Source: Acidobacteriota bacterium
Lineage (GTDB): Bacteria; Acidobacteriota; Terriglobia; Acidiferrales; UBA7541
Length of the DNA: 56,908 nucleotides
Assembly: GCA_003165465.1 (NCBI GenBank)
Contig: PLUM01000100.1
Span: 35,437-92,344, forward strand
Direction of reading: 5' to 3'
Position 1 is the first letter of the stretch; each line of letters starts with the position of its first letter. This document shows, one piece after another, positions 26,032 to 33,979 of this stretch. The notes beneath the pieces are model-generated. The model did not search any database. It was given only the letters and a program-made list of their open reading frames with translations, and was not told the DNA's origin. The position numbers were made by a program, and so were the translations under genes.

Positions 26032-26379
26032 GACTCCTCCAATTTTCCGTCCGACTTAAGCTTGAATCCCGGATTTGCCGCCGATCATACGCCAAGCGCC
26101 TATCCAGTGGAAGCGCAAGGTTACGCCGCTAACGCTGGCGGAGCGGTAGCGTAAGGAATGGAGTTTCCGCGCAGGATTGTTTCCAGTGGCACAGGCTTCA
26201 GCCTGTGTTCTTTTGACTTTACTTTGCCACAATCAAAACCACACAGGCTGAAGCCTGTGCCACTGAAAACCGCCCACTCCGCTCTTCGACCAAATGAAAC
26301 GAGATCGTCTGATTAGCGATTTTGATGTTCCTGTGGGAAATTTGCGCTAAGATAGATCTTCCACGAAAGCTGACGCAGG
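26032..26379. other. Divergent intergenic region
   Basis: This 348-bp gap between the secreted MBL gene and the TPM gene holds a bulged hairpin (TTACGCCGCT and AGCGGTAGCGTAA) at 26121-26154 and a family A element at 26185-26264. Promoters for both genes must lie here, but none matches the consensus well. I see no gene. Confidence 0.5.
26185..26264 (+). repeat. Compound palindrome, family A copy 5
   Basis: Full, nearly consensus element. It is the only copy located between divergent genes, so it is not always a 3'-end feature. Confidence 0.9.
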
Positions 26380-27207
26380 ATGTCCTCTCCACTCCGACTC
26401 GCGAAAACTGTTGTGCGACCGCTCCTGTTTCTATTGCTACTCTGTGTTCCCGCCGCCAGGGCCGAGCAAATAAAAAATCTGAAGCCGCAAGGCTATGTAA
26501 ACGATTTCGCGGGCGTGCTGAGCGCGCCGGCCCGGGAACAGCTTACGGCGCTGTGCGCCGAAGTCGACCAGAAGACCAAGGCGCAGATTGCCATCGTTAC
26601 GGTATCGTCGCTCGAAGGCCAGCCGGCCGAGCAATATTCGGTCGATCTCGCGACCGCGTGGGGCGTGGGACCAAAGCAGTCGGCGCGCGGCGTTCTGATT
26701 CTGCTCGCGCCGAATGACCGCAAGTATTACACCGCGGTCGGCTACGGCCTCGAACCGATTCTGCCCGACGGCAAGGTGGGCGGCTTCGGCCGCGAGGCTA
26801 TTCCGTTTCTGCGGCAAAACGACTACAGCCGCGCCGCGCTTCTCATCGCGCAACGTGTTGCAGCCGTCATCGCCGAGGACCAGAAAGTCACGCTCGGCGC
26901 GCTTTCCGGCGTCTCCATGCCGCAGCCGGAATCCGACAATTCCCCCGCTCCCTCCGTGAACATCGTTCAGATTATTATTTTTGCAATTTTTATATTTTTT
27001 CCAGTCGCGAGTTTTCTCCTGCGCCTCTTTTTCGGTTTTGGCGGAACGACGCGTTCCCGGCGCGGCGGCATGTGGATGGGCGGCCCGGGGTTTGGCGGCG
27101 GGGCCTGGGGCGGTGGCGGCTTCGGAGGCGGCGGGGGTGGTGGAGGCGGTTTTGGCGGCTTCGGTGGGGGATCGTTTGGGGGCGGCGGCGCGGGCGGAAG
27201 CTGGTAA
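26380..27207 (+). CDS. TPM-domain (YgcG-like) membrane protein
   Basis: 275 residues. A signal peptide or anchor at about 10-29 precedes a TPM domain (residues 33-175: YVNDFAGVLS, AIVTVSSLEGQPAEQY, RGVLILLAPNDRKYYTAVGYGLE). A membrane helix near 195-215 follows, then a Gly-rich tail with GGGG runs to the C-terminus. TPM domains occur in the photosystem II assembly protein TLP18.3 and in bacterial proteins found beside LemA. Here a nucleotidyltransferase-like gene and lemA follow in the same direction. The biochemical role is unsettled. Confidence 0.85.
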   Translation: MSSPLRLAKTVVRPLLFLLLLCVPAARAEQIKNLKPQGYVNDFAGVLSAPAREQLTALCAEVDQKTKAQIAIVTVSSLEGQPAEQYSVDLATAWGVGPKQSARGVLILLAPNDRKYYTAVGYGLEPILPDGKVGGFGREAIPFLRQNDYSRAALLIAQRVAAVIAEDQKVTLGALSGVSMPQPESDNSPAPSVNIVQIIIFAIFIFFPVASFLLRLFFGFGGTTRSRRGGMWMGGPGFGGGAWGGGGFGGGGGGGGGFGGFGGGSFGGGGAGGSW

Positions 27208-27244
27208 GATGCGCACTATCGGGAGCACATACGGGAGCGCATAA

Positions 27245-27964
27245 GTGATCGACCATAAGCTCGACGAATTCGTCGAAAAGCTCAAGGCCGCGGCGGCGGA
27301 CAACTTAAAAGCCGTGATTCTTTACGGCTCGGCGGCGACGGAAGAGTTTCACACGAAACATTCCGACCTCAACATCCTGTGCCTCGTCGAGCAGGCGGAC
27401 GCGGCGCATCTCGAAGCGCTTCACGGTCCCGTCCAGTGGTGGATGAAGCGCGGGCAGCGCCCGCCCATGGTGTTCACTCCGGACGAGCTGCGCAAGTCCG
27501 CCGATATTTTCACGATTGAACTCCTGGACATGAAATTCCGCCACCGAGTCCTGTACGGCGAAAACATGCTCGCGGAAATTCCCGTGCCGCTGCGTGACCA
27601 TTCCAATCAAGTCGAGCGCGAACTGCGGACCAACTGGGTGCGCCTGCGCCAGGCCATCCTCGCCGCGCCCAAAAAATCGAAAGCCTATCTCGCGCTCATG
27701 GTCTCGTCGTTTTCGACGTTCGCGGCGCTGTTTCGCCACGCGCTCATCGCCATGGGCGAAGCGCCCGCCGAAACCAAGCGCGAGGCCATCGACCGGATCG
27801 CGCAATTTGCCGGGGCCGATCCCGGCGCGTTTCACGCGATCCTCGGCGTTCGCGAAGGAAAATTGAAGGAGCGCGACATCGACATCGAAGGCACGATGAA
27901 CCGCTATTTCGGGTTTGTGGAAGCGGTCACCGAGAAATTTGACCTGCATCTGGACACAAAATAG
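27245..27964 (+). CDS. Nucleotidyltransferase-fold protein with altered active site
   Basis: A 239-residue protein starting at GTG. The N-terminus has the polymerase-beta-type fold opening LKAVILYGSA (Gly28-Ser29), but the expected DxD reads Asp41-Leu-Asn43, so one metal-binding Asp is lost. The rest is helical, resembling antitoxin-like or regulatory nucleotidyltransferases. It lies 37 bp after the TPM gene and 30 bp before lemA. It may be catalytically impaired and act as a binding partner; both statements are inference. Confidence 0.75.
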   Translation: MIDHKLDEFVEKLKAAAADNLKAVILYGSAATEEFHTKHSDLNILCLVEQADAAHLEALHGPVQWWMKRGQRPPMVFTPDELRKSADIFTIELLDMKFRHRVLYGENMLAEIPVPLRDHSNQVERELRTNWVRLRQAILAAPKKSKAYLALMVSSFSTFAALFRHALIAMGEAPAETKREAIDRIAQFAGADPGAFHAILGVREGKLKERDIDIEGTMNRYFGFVEAVTEKFDLHLDTK

Positions 27965-27994
27965 TAATCGCAAAACGGATCGGAGAAAACGCAT

Positions 27995-28576
27995 ATGAAA
28001 AAAGGACTGATCGCGCTGGCGGTTGTGGCGCTGCTTGCTTTGTGGGCGGGGAGCTCGTATGTGAGCACTCGCAACGATCTGGTGGTGAAAAACGAGGCGG
28101 TGAAATCCGCCTGGGCCGAAATGGACGTCGTGCTGCAGCGGCGCGCCGACCTCATCCCGAATCTCGTCGAAACCGTGAAAGGATTTGCCGCGCAGGAGCA
28201 GACCGTGTTTCACGACATCGCCAGCGCTCGCGCCGCGCTGATGGGCGCGCACACGCCTTCGGATAAAATGGCCGCGAACGGCCAGCTGGATGGCGCGCTC
28301 AGCCGCCTGCTCCTGATCGTCGAGAATTATCCGCAACTGAAATCGAATGAAAATTTCCTGCGGCTGCAGGATGAACTCGCCGGCACCGAAAATCGGATCT
28401 CCATCGAGCGCAAGCGGTACAATGACACGCTGCAGGATTACAACACGTACGTCGGCCTGTTTCCGAACTACATTTTTGCCCGATGGGCGGGATTCCAGCG
28501 CAACAACGCCTACTTCGAGGCCAAGGAATCGTCGCGCGAAGCGCCAAAGGTCCAGTTTCCAGCCCCGACGCGGTGA
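27995..28576 (+). CDS. lemA: LemA-family protein
   Basis: A 193-residue LemA protein. An N-terminal membrane helix at about 5-20 is followed by a long coiled-coil domain with the family core VKSAWAEMDVVLQRRADLIPNLVETVKG at about 33-60 and FLRLQDELAGTENRISIERKRYND further on. LemA proteins are of unknown biochemical function; the family is often beside TPM-domain proteins, as here. Last gene of the TPM/nucleotidyltransferase/LemA operon, with GGAG before the start. Confidence 0.93.
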   Translation: MKKGLIALAVVALLALWAGSSYVSTRNDLVVKNEAVKSAWAEMDVVLQRRADLIPNLVETVKGFAAQEQTVFHDIASARAALMGAHTPSDKMAANGQLDGALSRLLLIVENYPQLKSNENFLRLQDELAGTENRISIERKRYNDTLQDYNTYVGLFPNYIFARWAGFQRNNAYFEAKESSREAPKVQFPAPTR

Positions 28577-28590
28577 GGCAAGACAGCCAG

Positions 28591-28608
28591 GAGCACAGGC
28601 TTCAGAGC
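28591..28608 (+). repeat. Truncated family A arm
   Basis: GAGCACAGGCTTCAGAGC directly after lemA: a decayed half-arm of the large palindrome family. Confidence 0.5.
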
Positions 28609-28758
28609 GCAATAATATATCTGACTCACCAAACCTTATAGAACAGTAAACATAACAAGCCCTGACCGGACTGATTTTCAAGGTGATACGTGTGCCTTGA
28701 ATCAGCCGGAGGGCTTATGAATCAAGATGATTTTTCTAAGACTAGATTTAATCTAGCC

Positions 28759-29280
28759 CTAATCTGCTTCCTGCTTTGGCCATCTCCACGCGTACCAGAC
28801 CACCAGACCAGTCAGGACAACTTCAACGACCCCGTACATTTTCATGAAAGCCCAATTACGCGATGCGGTGAACATAATGATAACTGTGTAGAGCGAACCA
28901 AAGGTGATGTTGACGCGCCGATTCACCGTTGCCTTCAGCGCGATCGAGAGGAAAATCATGACGCTCGGTATCGCCAGCACCAGAGAGGCTACCACGAGGC
29001 CCCCTTGAGTCGTCGGACCGATGGGGCCATTTCCCGCAATTATCCCCTCCAACCTGCCGGGTTTGAAGAGCTCAAAATAGTCGGCATAGATGTAGCAGAA
29101 CATAACGCTCGTCCACAGGGCACTGAGCTTCAGCTTCACCGGTAACTTGGGGTCACTGAGGGCAGGTTTATTGGGGGATTCCGTCGCGCACCTCAAATTC
29201 TTGAAAGATGCAACTATCCTAAGGTGAGTAGCTGGATGCGAGTCTGTGCTGTTTTGCTCACCCTTCTCTTTTCCCGCCAT
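28759..29280 (-). CDS. Small four-helix membrane protein (DUF6326-like)
   Basis: 173 residues. After a polar N-terminus of about 50 residues come four hydrophobic segments, with YADYFELFKPG between helices 1 and 2, a layout typical of the DUF6326 group. Function unknown. The gene and the 180 bp on its right and 300 bp on its left have visibly lower GC than the rest of the window, which suggests later acquisition. The TTA/AAT-rich codon use is unlike its neighbours. Confidence 0.7.
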   Translation of the reverse strand: MAGKEKGEQNSTDSHPATHLRIVASFKNLRCATESPNKPALSDPKLPVKLKLSALWTSVMFCYIYADYFELFKPGRLEGIIAGNGPIGPTTQGGLVVASLVLAIPSVMIFLSIALKATVNRRVNITFGSLYTVIIMFTASRNWAFMKMYGVVEVVLTGLVVWYAWRWPKQEAD

Positions 29281-29414
29281 TTCCCATTACTTTGCGTCAC
29301 TTCCCGCCACTGGGTTTGTTAAGTACCCATTTACGGTGAGCTTCATAAATCCCCTCTTGGTGAGCCAACTATATCATTGCCCTTCAAAGCCTGTGTGGTA
29401 ACTGGCAAATCTTT

Positions 29415-29440
29415 GTAGGGCACGGCTTCAGCCGTGCCGT
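29415..29440. repeat. Palindrome, family E left member
   Basis: GTAG followed by GGCACGGCT-TC-AGCCGTGCC, a perfect 9-bp stem. Confidence 0.75.
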
Positions 29441-29540
29441 AAAGTGCGCGAAATCAATGCGGCTTTAGAGGCTGGCACTTTCGGAGTCGAGTTGGCGACA
29501 CACGCTCTTCAGACTGTGGATTTTGATTTTATGAGAGGAA

Positions 29541-29571
29541 GAAAACCCACAGGCTTTACAGCCTGTGCCAC
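29541..29571. repeat. Palindrome, family E right member
   Basis: CACAGGCT-TTAC-AGCCTGTG followed by CCAC, a family A arm with an altered loop, close to the stop of the Gly-rich protein gene. Confidence 0.7.
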
Positions 29572-29580
29572 GGAAAGCGC

Positions 29581-30993
29581 TTACGGTTGCGGTACTGGCG
29601 GCGCCGCATTTCCATCAGGCTCGGGGGCCGCACCGCTCGGCTCGGACTTGAAGATAAATTTCACGCCGCTCTTTGCATTTTCTTCATTGGTGCGCATCAG
29701 ATCGACCTGGTCCAGATCGACGATATTCCGCGCGCCATCCATCAAAATGTAATGCAACTCCCCGTCCGTAATCCAATAATCGCTGACCGTGTACACCGCG
29801 CCGCTTCTCATGTAAATGCGAACCGGGTTCGCGGAATTTTGCACGGACGAAGGGCTTGGCCCGTTTGGTGTAATCCAGTTGCTATTCGGCTGCTCGTTAT
29901 TTCCCGGCTGATCGCCCTGCTGCGGAGGTGGCGCTGAATCGTCGTCCTGATAGGAGGAGCCGGAATCCGTGTAACCATAGACATCGCTGTTGGGATATCC
30001 ATAGTAGCCACCGCCATACGCGGGCGAGCCAAACCACGGGTCATACCACATTAGACCCATTGGCCAGTACGGACCCATACCCCAGTAACCAAACCCCGGC
30101 CAGCCATTTCCCCAGCCATTTCCCCAGCCATTTCCCCGACCGCCTCCCCAACCAGATCCAACAGGGACATTGCACGTCCCGCAGCCCGGCCGAAAACCGG
30201 TGGGATAGCCTACGCGGAACGGGCCGCGAAGTTGCCCCTGCGCCGCCGAACCCAGCTGTCCCGCAGTTGCTCGATTACTCAGCAGTGCGGAACCTCCAGC
30301 GGAGGGTTTCGCCGCGCCAACAGAATTACGGGAGGAGCCTTGAACATTGGAAATCGTTTGGGAAGCGGGAGCGGCATTTTTAGAAATCGGCGCATTCTCC
30401 CAGACATCTCCCCCTTCTCCGGAAAAGCTCCTGATGGCGCCGCTTGACCCTGCCGCGGGATTCGCGCTCATAACATGCCACCCGCCATTCGAATTTGCGG
30501 AAGGTCGGGCGTCGGATTGAGCCGCCGCTTCATGCGCGCCGCTTTCCGATGCGCCGCCAAACGAATGCCATTGGCCATCGGCAATGGCGGGGCGGGCACT
30601 GGATGAATTTCCTGCCTGCTGGCTTGCTGTGACCGAATTGCCGTAGGGACGGGAAGCAGTGGCGCCCGCCGGCGCAAAATTTTCATGGGTGGCGGATGCG
30701 GGCCGCCCTGCATATTGTCCCGCCGATCGCATGTTCGCGCCCGATGCGCCGCGCGAAGACCCCACGCCCGCCGGCGCGGCTCCTCCACGGGAGCTGCCGC
30801 CGCTGGAATGGCTTCCCCCGCCGCCCGCGTGCCCACCTCCTCCAGAAAAACCGCCGCCCCCGTGCCCGCCTCCTCCGGAAAAACCGCCGGCCGCGTGCCC
30901 ACCTCCGCCGTGCTGCGCAAACGCGGGAATCGCGGCGCAAGCAAACAAAATGGCAATGGCTGAAAGGAATGGAACTGAGAATGGTTTCGTCAT
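29581..30993 (-). CDS. Secreted Gly/Ser/His-rich surface protein
   Basis: 470 residues. A signal peptide at 1-26 (AIPAFAQ) leads into low-complexity repeats such as HGGGGHAAGG and FSGGGGHGGG. A Ser/Asn/Pro-rich middle follows, then a Trp/Gly/Asn repeat (GNGWGNGWGNGWPG) and Tyr-rich stretches. The last 100 residues are ordered: IYMRSGAVYTVSDYWITDGELHY and DGARNIVDLDQVDLMRT. It looks like an adhesive or matrix protein with a small C-terminal domain. GAGGG precedes the ATG at 30993; a longer reading from 31197 is rejected because it hides the signal peptide. Confidence 0.8.
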   Translation of the reverse strand: MTKPFSVPFLSAIAILFACAAIPAFAQHGGGGHAAGGFSGGGGHGGGGFSGGGGHAGGGGSHSSGGSSRGGAAPAGVGSSRGASGANMRSAGQYAGRPASATHENFAPAGATASRPYGNSVTASQQAGNSSSARPAIADGQWHSFGGASESGAHEAAAQSDARPSANSNGGWHVMSANPAAGSSGAIRSFSGEGGDVWENAPISKNAAPASQTISNVQGSSRNSVGAAKPSAGGSALLSNRATAGQLGSAAQGQLRGPFRVGYPTGFRPGCGTCNVPVGSGWGGGRGNGWGNGWGNGWPGFGYWGMGPYWPMGLMWYDPWFGSPAYGGGYYGYPNSDVYGYTDSGSSYQDDDSAPPPQQGDQPGNNEQPNSNWITPNGPSPSSVQNSANPVRIYMRSGAVYTVSDYWITDGELHYILMDGARNIVDLDQVDLMRTNEENAKSGVKFIFKSEPSGAAPEPDGNAAPPVPQP

Positions 30994-31190
30994 GTTAAGG
31001 CCCTCGCAAGAACGCGTAAGACCCGCTGACGAGTTTATGCGGGAACTCGTTTTTGTCTTACACTGATTAGATTCTACACCTTGAAGTTTGGTTGTGCGGG
31101 CATAATTTCCCGAGCTGGGCCTGCCGCGGCGATTGCCCTGTGGCGTGGGCTTCACAGCCTGCGGAAACCGTCGCGCGGAAGTCCCTATTT

Positions 31191-31220
31191 CTGTCATTCC
31201 GAGCGAAATGAGGAATCTCT
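31191..31220 (+). repeat. Widespread 30-bp intergenic repeat
   Basis: Matches the type GTCATTCnGAGCGAAnnnAG that I have seen in intergenic regions of many bacteria; single copy here. Recognised from memory, not searched. Confidence 0.5.
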
Positions 31221-31257
31221 CTTTGCTTTGAGCTCATTGGTTTCCGGCGCCCGAAGA

Positions 31258-31303
31258 ATAAAAAAGATCCGACTCGCATTGCGAATCGGGTCTTTTTTTC
31301 GGG
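31258..31303. terminator. Bidirectional Rho-independent terminator
   Basis: The stem AGATCCGACTCGC/GCGAATCGGGTCT with loop ATT is flanked by A-run and T-run on both strands. It follows the stop of the secreted two-domain protein gene at 31335 (minus strand). Confidence 0.8.
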
Positions 31304-31334
31304 AGTAACTGAAGGAACGGAATTCCCGCCGCGA

Positions 31335-32240
31335 TTATTCCAATTCCACGTAATCGCCGGCAAAAATTTCCTGCCGAACATCCGTCACCATAACGGTCGA
31401 CGAGTTGGGCCCGGTGCGCAGAACAATTCCCTCGCCCAGCACCTGGCGCGGCAGATCGTTCCACATATAAGTGACAGGCGTGCTTCCATATCCGTATACC
31501 TTGTAGGCGGTATCCTTCATCGAAAAAACCGTCTCGTTCGACGAGCCTTGGTAGCGGAACATGCGGAAGTAGTCTCCTACTTGGACTCCCTGGCCGCTTC
31601 CCAGATTGATGTAAACGATTTTGCCAGGCCCGGTAAGCGATCCGTACTTCGACCCAAATACGATCATGGCTGTTTTCTTGCCGGATGGCGGGGCCAATGG
31701 ATCGAGACTCGCCTTGTGATACACAGGAGCCGGACGCTCCACAAATGGGCGCACGAGGTCGCCACGCTGCATCGAATCGCAGAACTGGTCGATGACCACC
31801 GTCGATATTTTCGGGGCGACGTGAATGACGCGCAACCGCCCGACATCTCTATACTTGGTGCCCATGGCGTGGCTCAACATTTTTTGGTACTTGAACCACG
31901 GGTTCTGTCCCATCGGATCGCTATCCGCCCGAGCCACTTCAAATTCGTCTCCGACCTTTACACCCTGGTCTCCCCCACGATTAATAAATATGTAATCGCC
32001 CGGCATGAAGGTATTCTTGTAATTGGAATTCTCGCCCGAAATTACGTAGGTATCCTTCGGAACCGGCTGGTCGGTGATTACGCTCGAGCAATACATATCG
32101 TCTTGGGTCGGAGTGGTAGGATTGTATGTCTTCAGCTCCTGCTCCGGCTGCTGCGCATTGGCAACCGCTGCGGACAGCGCAAAGCTCAGTCCTACTCTAA
32201 GTCCCATCATTAGAATGCGATAACTGATATTCTTTTGCAT
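31335..32240 (-). CDS. Secreted protein with two FlgT-like repeat domains
   Basis: 301 residues with a signal peptide at about 1-29 (AVANAQ). Two related modules are visible: DYIFINRGGDQGVKVGDEFEVAR with DVGRLRVIHVAPKISTVVI and RGDLVRPF; then IVYINLGSGQGVQVGDYFRMFR with LGEGIVLRTGPNSSTVMV and AGDYVELE. The pattern (glycine turn, GVxVGD, then STVxV and GDxV) resembles the C-terminal domain of FlgT, but no flagellar genes are near. It may be a cell-envelope structural protein. AAGGAG supports the ATG at 32240. Function not known. Confidence 0.75.
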   Translation of the reverse strand: MQKNISYRILMMGLRVGLSFALSAAVANAQQPEQELKTYNPTTPTQDDMYCSSVITDQPVPKDTYVISGENSNYKNTFMPGDYIFINRGGDQGVKVGDEFEVARADSDPMGQNPWFKYQKMLSHAMGTKYRDVGRLRVIHVAPKISTVVIDQFCDSMQRGDLVRPFVERPAPVYHKASLDPLAPPSGKKTAMIVFGSKYGSLTGPGKIVYINLGSGQGVQVGDYFRMFRYQGSSNETVFSMKDTAYKVYGYGSTPVTYMWNDLPRQVLGEGIVLRTGPNSSTVMVTDVRQEIFAGDYVELE

Positions 32241-32409
32241 CGAGACGGCTCCTTGCGTTCGCGGCTTTAGATATCCCCAATCCGTTGGGGGCTGCCCTTC
32301 CAAGCTAGCACCAGCCCCGGGGAGCGTCAAGAAAACGTCTGGGGGTGCTTTACATATTCGTAACCAGCATGGTAGAAGCCTAAAGTTTAGCTTTTGGAGC
32401 GGAGGGCGC

Positions 32410-33924
32410 TTGAAGGCTCTGTTTGGAAAAAATCGCGTCTGCGGCGTTGTGGCCGGTGAAACCGCGCGCCAGATGAAGGCGCAGGTTGGCGCCGGACTGC
32501 GAAAAACGCGCACACTGGAATTGCGCCTCGACTATCTCCGCGGCGCGAAGGAACGGCAAGCGTTCCTCTCCTGGCTGGGCCGTACGCGGCCGCGCGCCGT
32601 GCTGGTGGCCACGTGCCGGCGCGTGGAAGGGGGAGGGTTGTTCCAAGGCAGCCGGGGGGAAGAAATCGCGATTCTGGCGGAAGCGGTCCGCTCCGGCTGC
32701 GGCTGGTGCGACGTCGAAATTGAAACGGCAAAACATTTTTCGCGGGGAGAACTGGCGCGCGCGCTTTCTCCCGCGCGCGTGATGGTGTCGCACCACGATT
32801 TTCGCAAGACACCGCGAGGCCTCGCCGGAATTATTCGCCGCCTGGAACGCCCCGGAGGACAAGCGTTAAAAATTGCCGCGCAGTGCAATTCCGTTTCCGA
32901 CAGCGTGCGCGTCTGCGAACTGGCGCGAAAGCGCCGCAATGTCGTTGCCATCCCCATGGGCGAATTCGGACTTGCCGGGCGCATCCTGTCGCTGCGCATG
33001 GGCAGCGCGCTTGCGTATGCGGCGGTCGAGCAGACCACCGCGCCCGGACAACTTTCGCTCGACCAGATGGCCGATCTTTACCGGGGCGGGCGGATCACAC
33101 GCCGCACAGGCGTGTACGGCGTGATTGGCGATCCGATCGGCCATTCGCTCTCACCGCTGCTGCACAATACGGCGTTCCAGACGAGCAAAGTCGACGCGGT
33201 GTTTGTCCCGTTTCTGGTTCGCAACCTTCGCGAATTTCTCGGCGCGATGAAGGGATTCGGAGTCGCGGGGCTTTCCGTCACCATTCCGCACAAGGAAACG
33301 ATTCTGCGCTTACTGGACGAGTGCGATCCGCTGGCAGCGCGCATCGGGGCCGTCAATACGGTCGTCGTGCGTGGCGGACGATTGTACGGGTACAATACGG
33401 ACTACGTCGGTGTCCTGCGCAGTCTGCAGGAGCGGTTGCGCCTCGCGGGAAGCCGCGTGCTGCTGTTTGGAGCGGGCGGCGCGGCGAGAGCGGCCGCGTT
33501 CGCGCTGGCGCAGGCGGGTTCGATGGTATGTATTTCCGCGCGGCGTGCCGAACGCGCGCGCGAGCTGGCTCGCGCCGTGGGCGGCGCGGCCGTGGAGCGC
33601 GCCGGCCTGAAGACGGAATTTTTCGATGCGATCGTGAACTGCACGCCCGTCGGAATGCACCCGTGCGGCGGTTCTCCGCTCGAAAGCGCGGAACTGAATT
33701 GCCGGATCGTCATGGACATGGTCTACCGGCCGAGAGAAACGGAATTATTGCGGCTCGCGCGCCGAAAAGGTGTCGCAACGATTTCCGGCGTGGAAATGTT
33801 TCTCGCCCAGGGCATCGCGCAATACGAAATTTGGACAGGGAAACGCGCACCGGAAAACGCCATGCGGCGCGCGGTCGTTTCGGCGCTCAGCAGGGAAGAA
33901 AAATCCGGGGGGCGCCGCTCGTGA
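32410..33924 (+). CDS. aroDE: Bifunctional 3-dehydroquinate dehydratase / shikimate dehydrogenase
   Basis: A 504-residue fusion for steps 3 and 4 of the shikimate pathway. Residues 1-225 are type I dehydroquinase: ELRLDYL, SHHDF (127-131) and the Schiff-base Lys154 in ALKIAAQCNS. Residues 235-495 are shikimate dehydrogenase: GVIGDPIGHSLSP, catalytic Lys295 in TIPHKE, Asp331 in YNTDYVG and the NADP motif GAGGAARA at 354-361. The fusion is known from plants and some bacteria. The start is TTG at 32410, supported by GGAGGG six bases upstream; no ATG fits. trpE follows 55 bp later. Confidence 0.95.
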   Translation: MKALFGKNRVCGVVAGETARQMKAQVGAGLRKTRTLELRLDYLRGAKERQAFLSWLGRTRPRAVLVATCRRVEGGGLFQGSRGEEIAILAEAVRSGCGWCDVEIETAKHFSRGELARALSPARVMVSHHDFRKTPRGLAGIIRRLERPGGQALKIAAQCNSVSDSVRVCELARKRRNVVAIPMGEFGLAGRILSLRMGSALAYAAVEQTTAPGQLSLDQMADLYRGGRITRRTGVYGVIGDPIGHSLSPLLHNTAFQTSKVDAVFVPFLVRNLREFLGAMKGFGVAGLSVTIPHKETILRLLDECDPLAARIGAVNTVVVRGGRLYGYNTDYVGVLRSLQERLRLAGSRVLLFGAGGAARAAAFALAQAGSMVCISARRAERARELARAVGGAAVERAGLKTEFFDAIVNCTPVGMHPCGGSPLESAELNCRIVMDMVYRPRETELLRLARRKGVATISGVEMFLAQGIAQYEIWTGKRAPENAMRRAVVSALSREEKSGGRRS

Positions 33925-33979
33925 CGCGCGGCGTCGAGTAACCGGAATAGAATCGCCGAGGAATCCTTCGAGGAATTCG

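Larger units (their letters stand above)
29281..29580. other. Intergenic region with two palindromes
   Basis: 300 bp of lower GC. It holds the perfect palindrome GGCACGGCTTCAGCCGTGCC at 29419-29438 (preceded by GTAG) and a second one, CACAGGCT-TTAC-AGCCTGTG, at 29548-29567. The pair may be a stretched family A-type element. No gene seen. Confidence 0.6.
30994..31334. other. Intergenic region with terminator and widespread repeat
   Basis: 341 bp. It holds the promoter region of the Gly-rich gene, the common bacterial repeat TCATTCCGAGCGAAATGAGG (31193-31212) and a bidirectional terminator. No gene seen. Confidence 0.5.
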
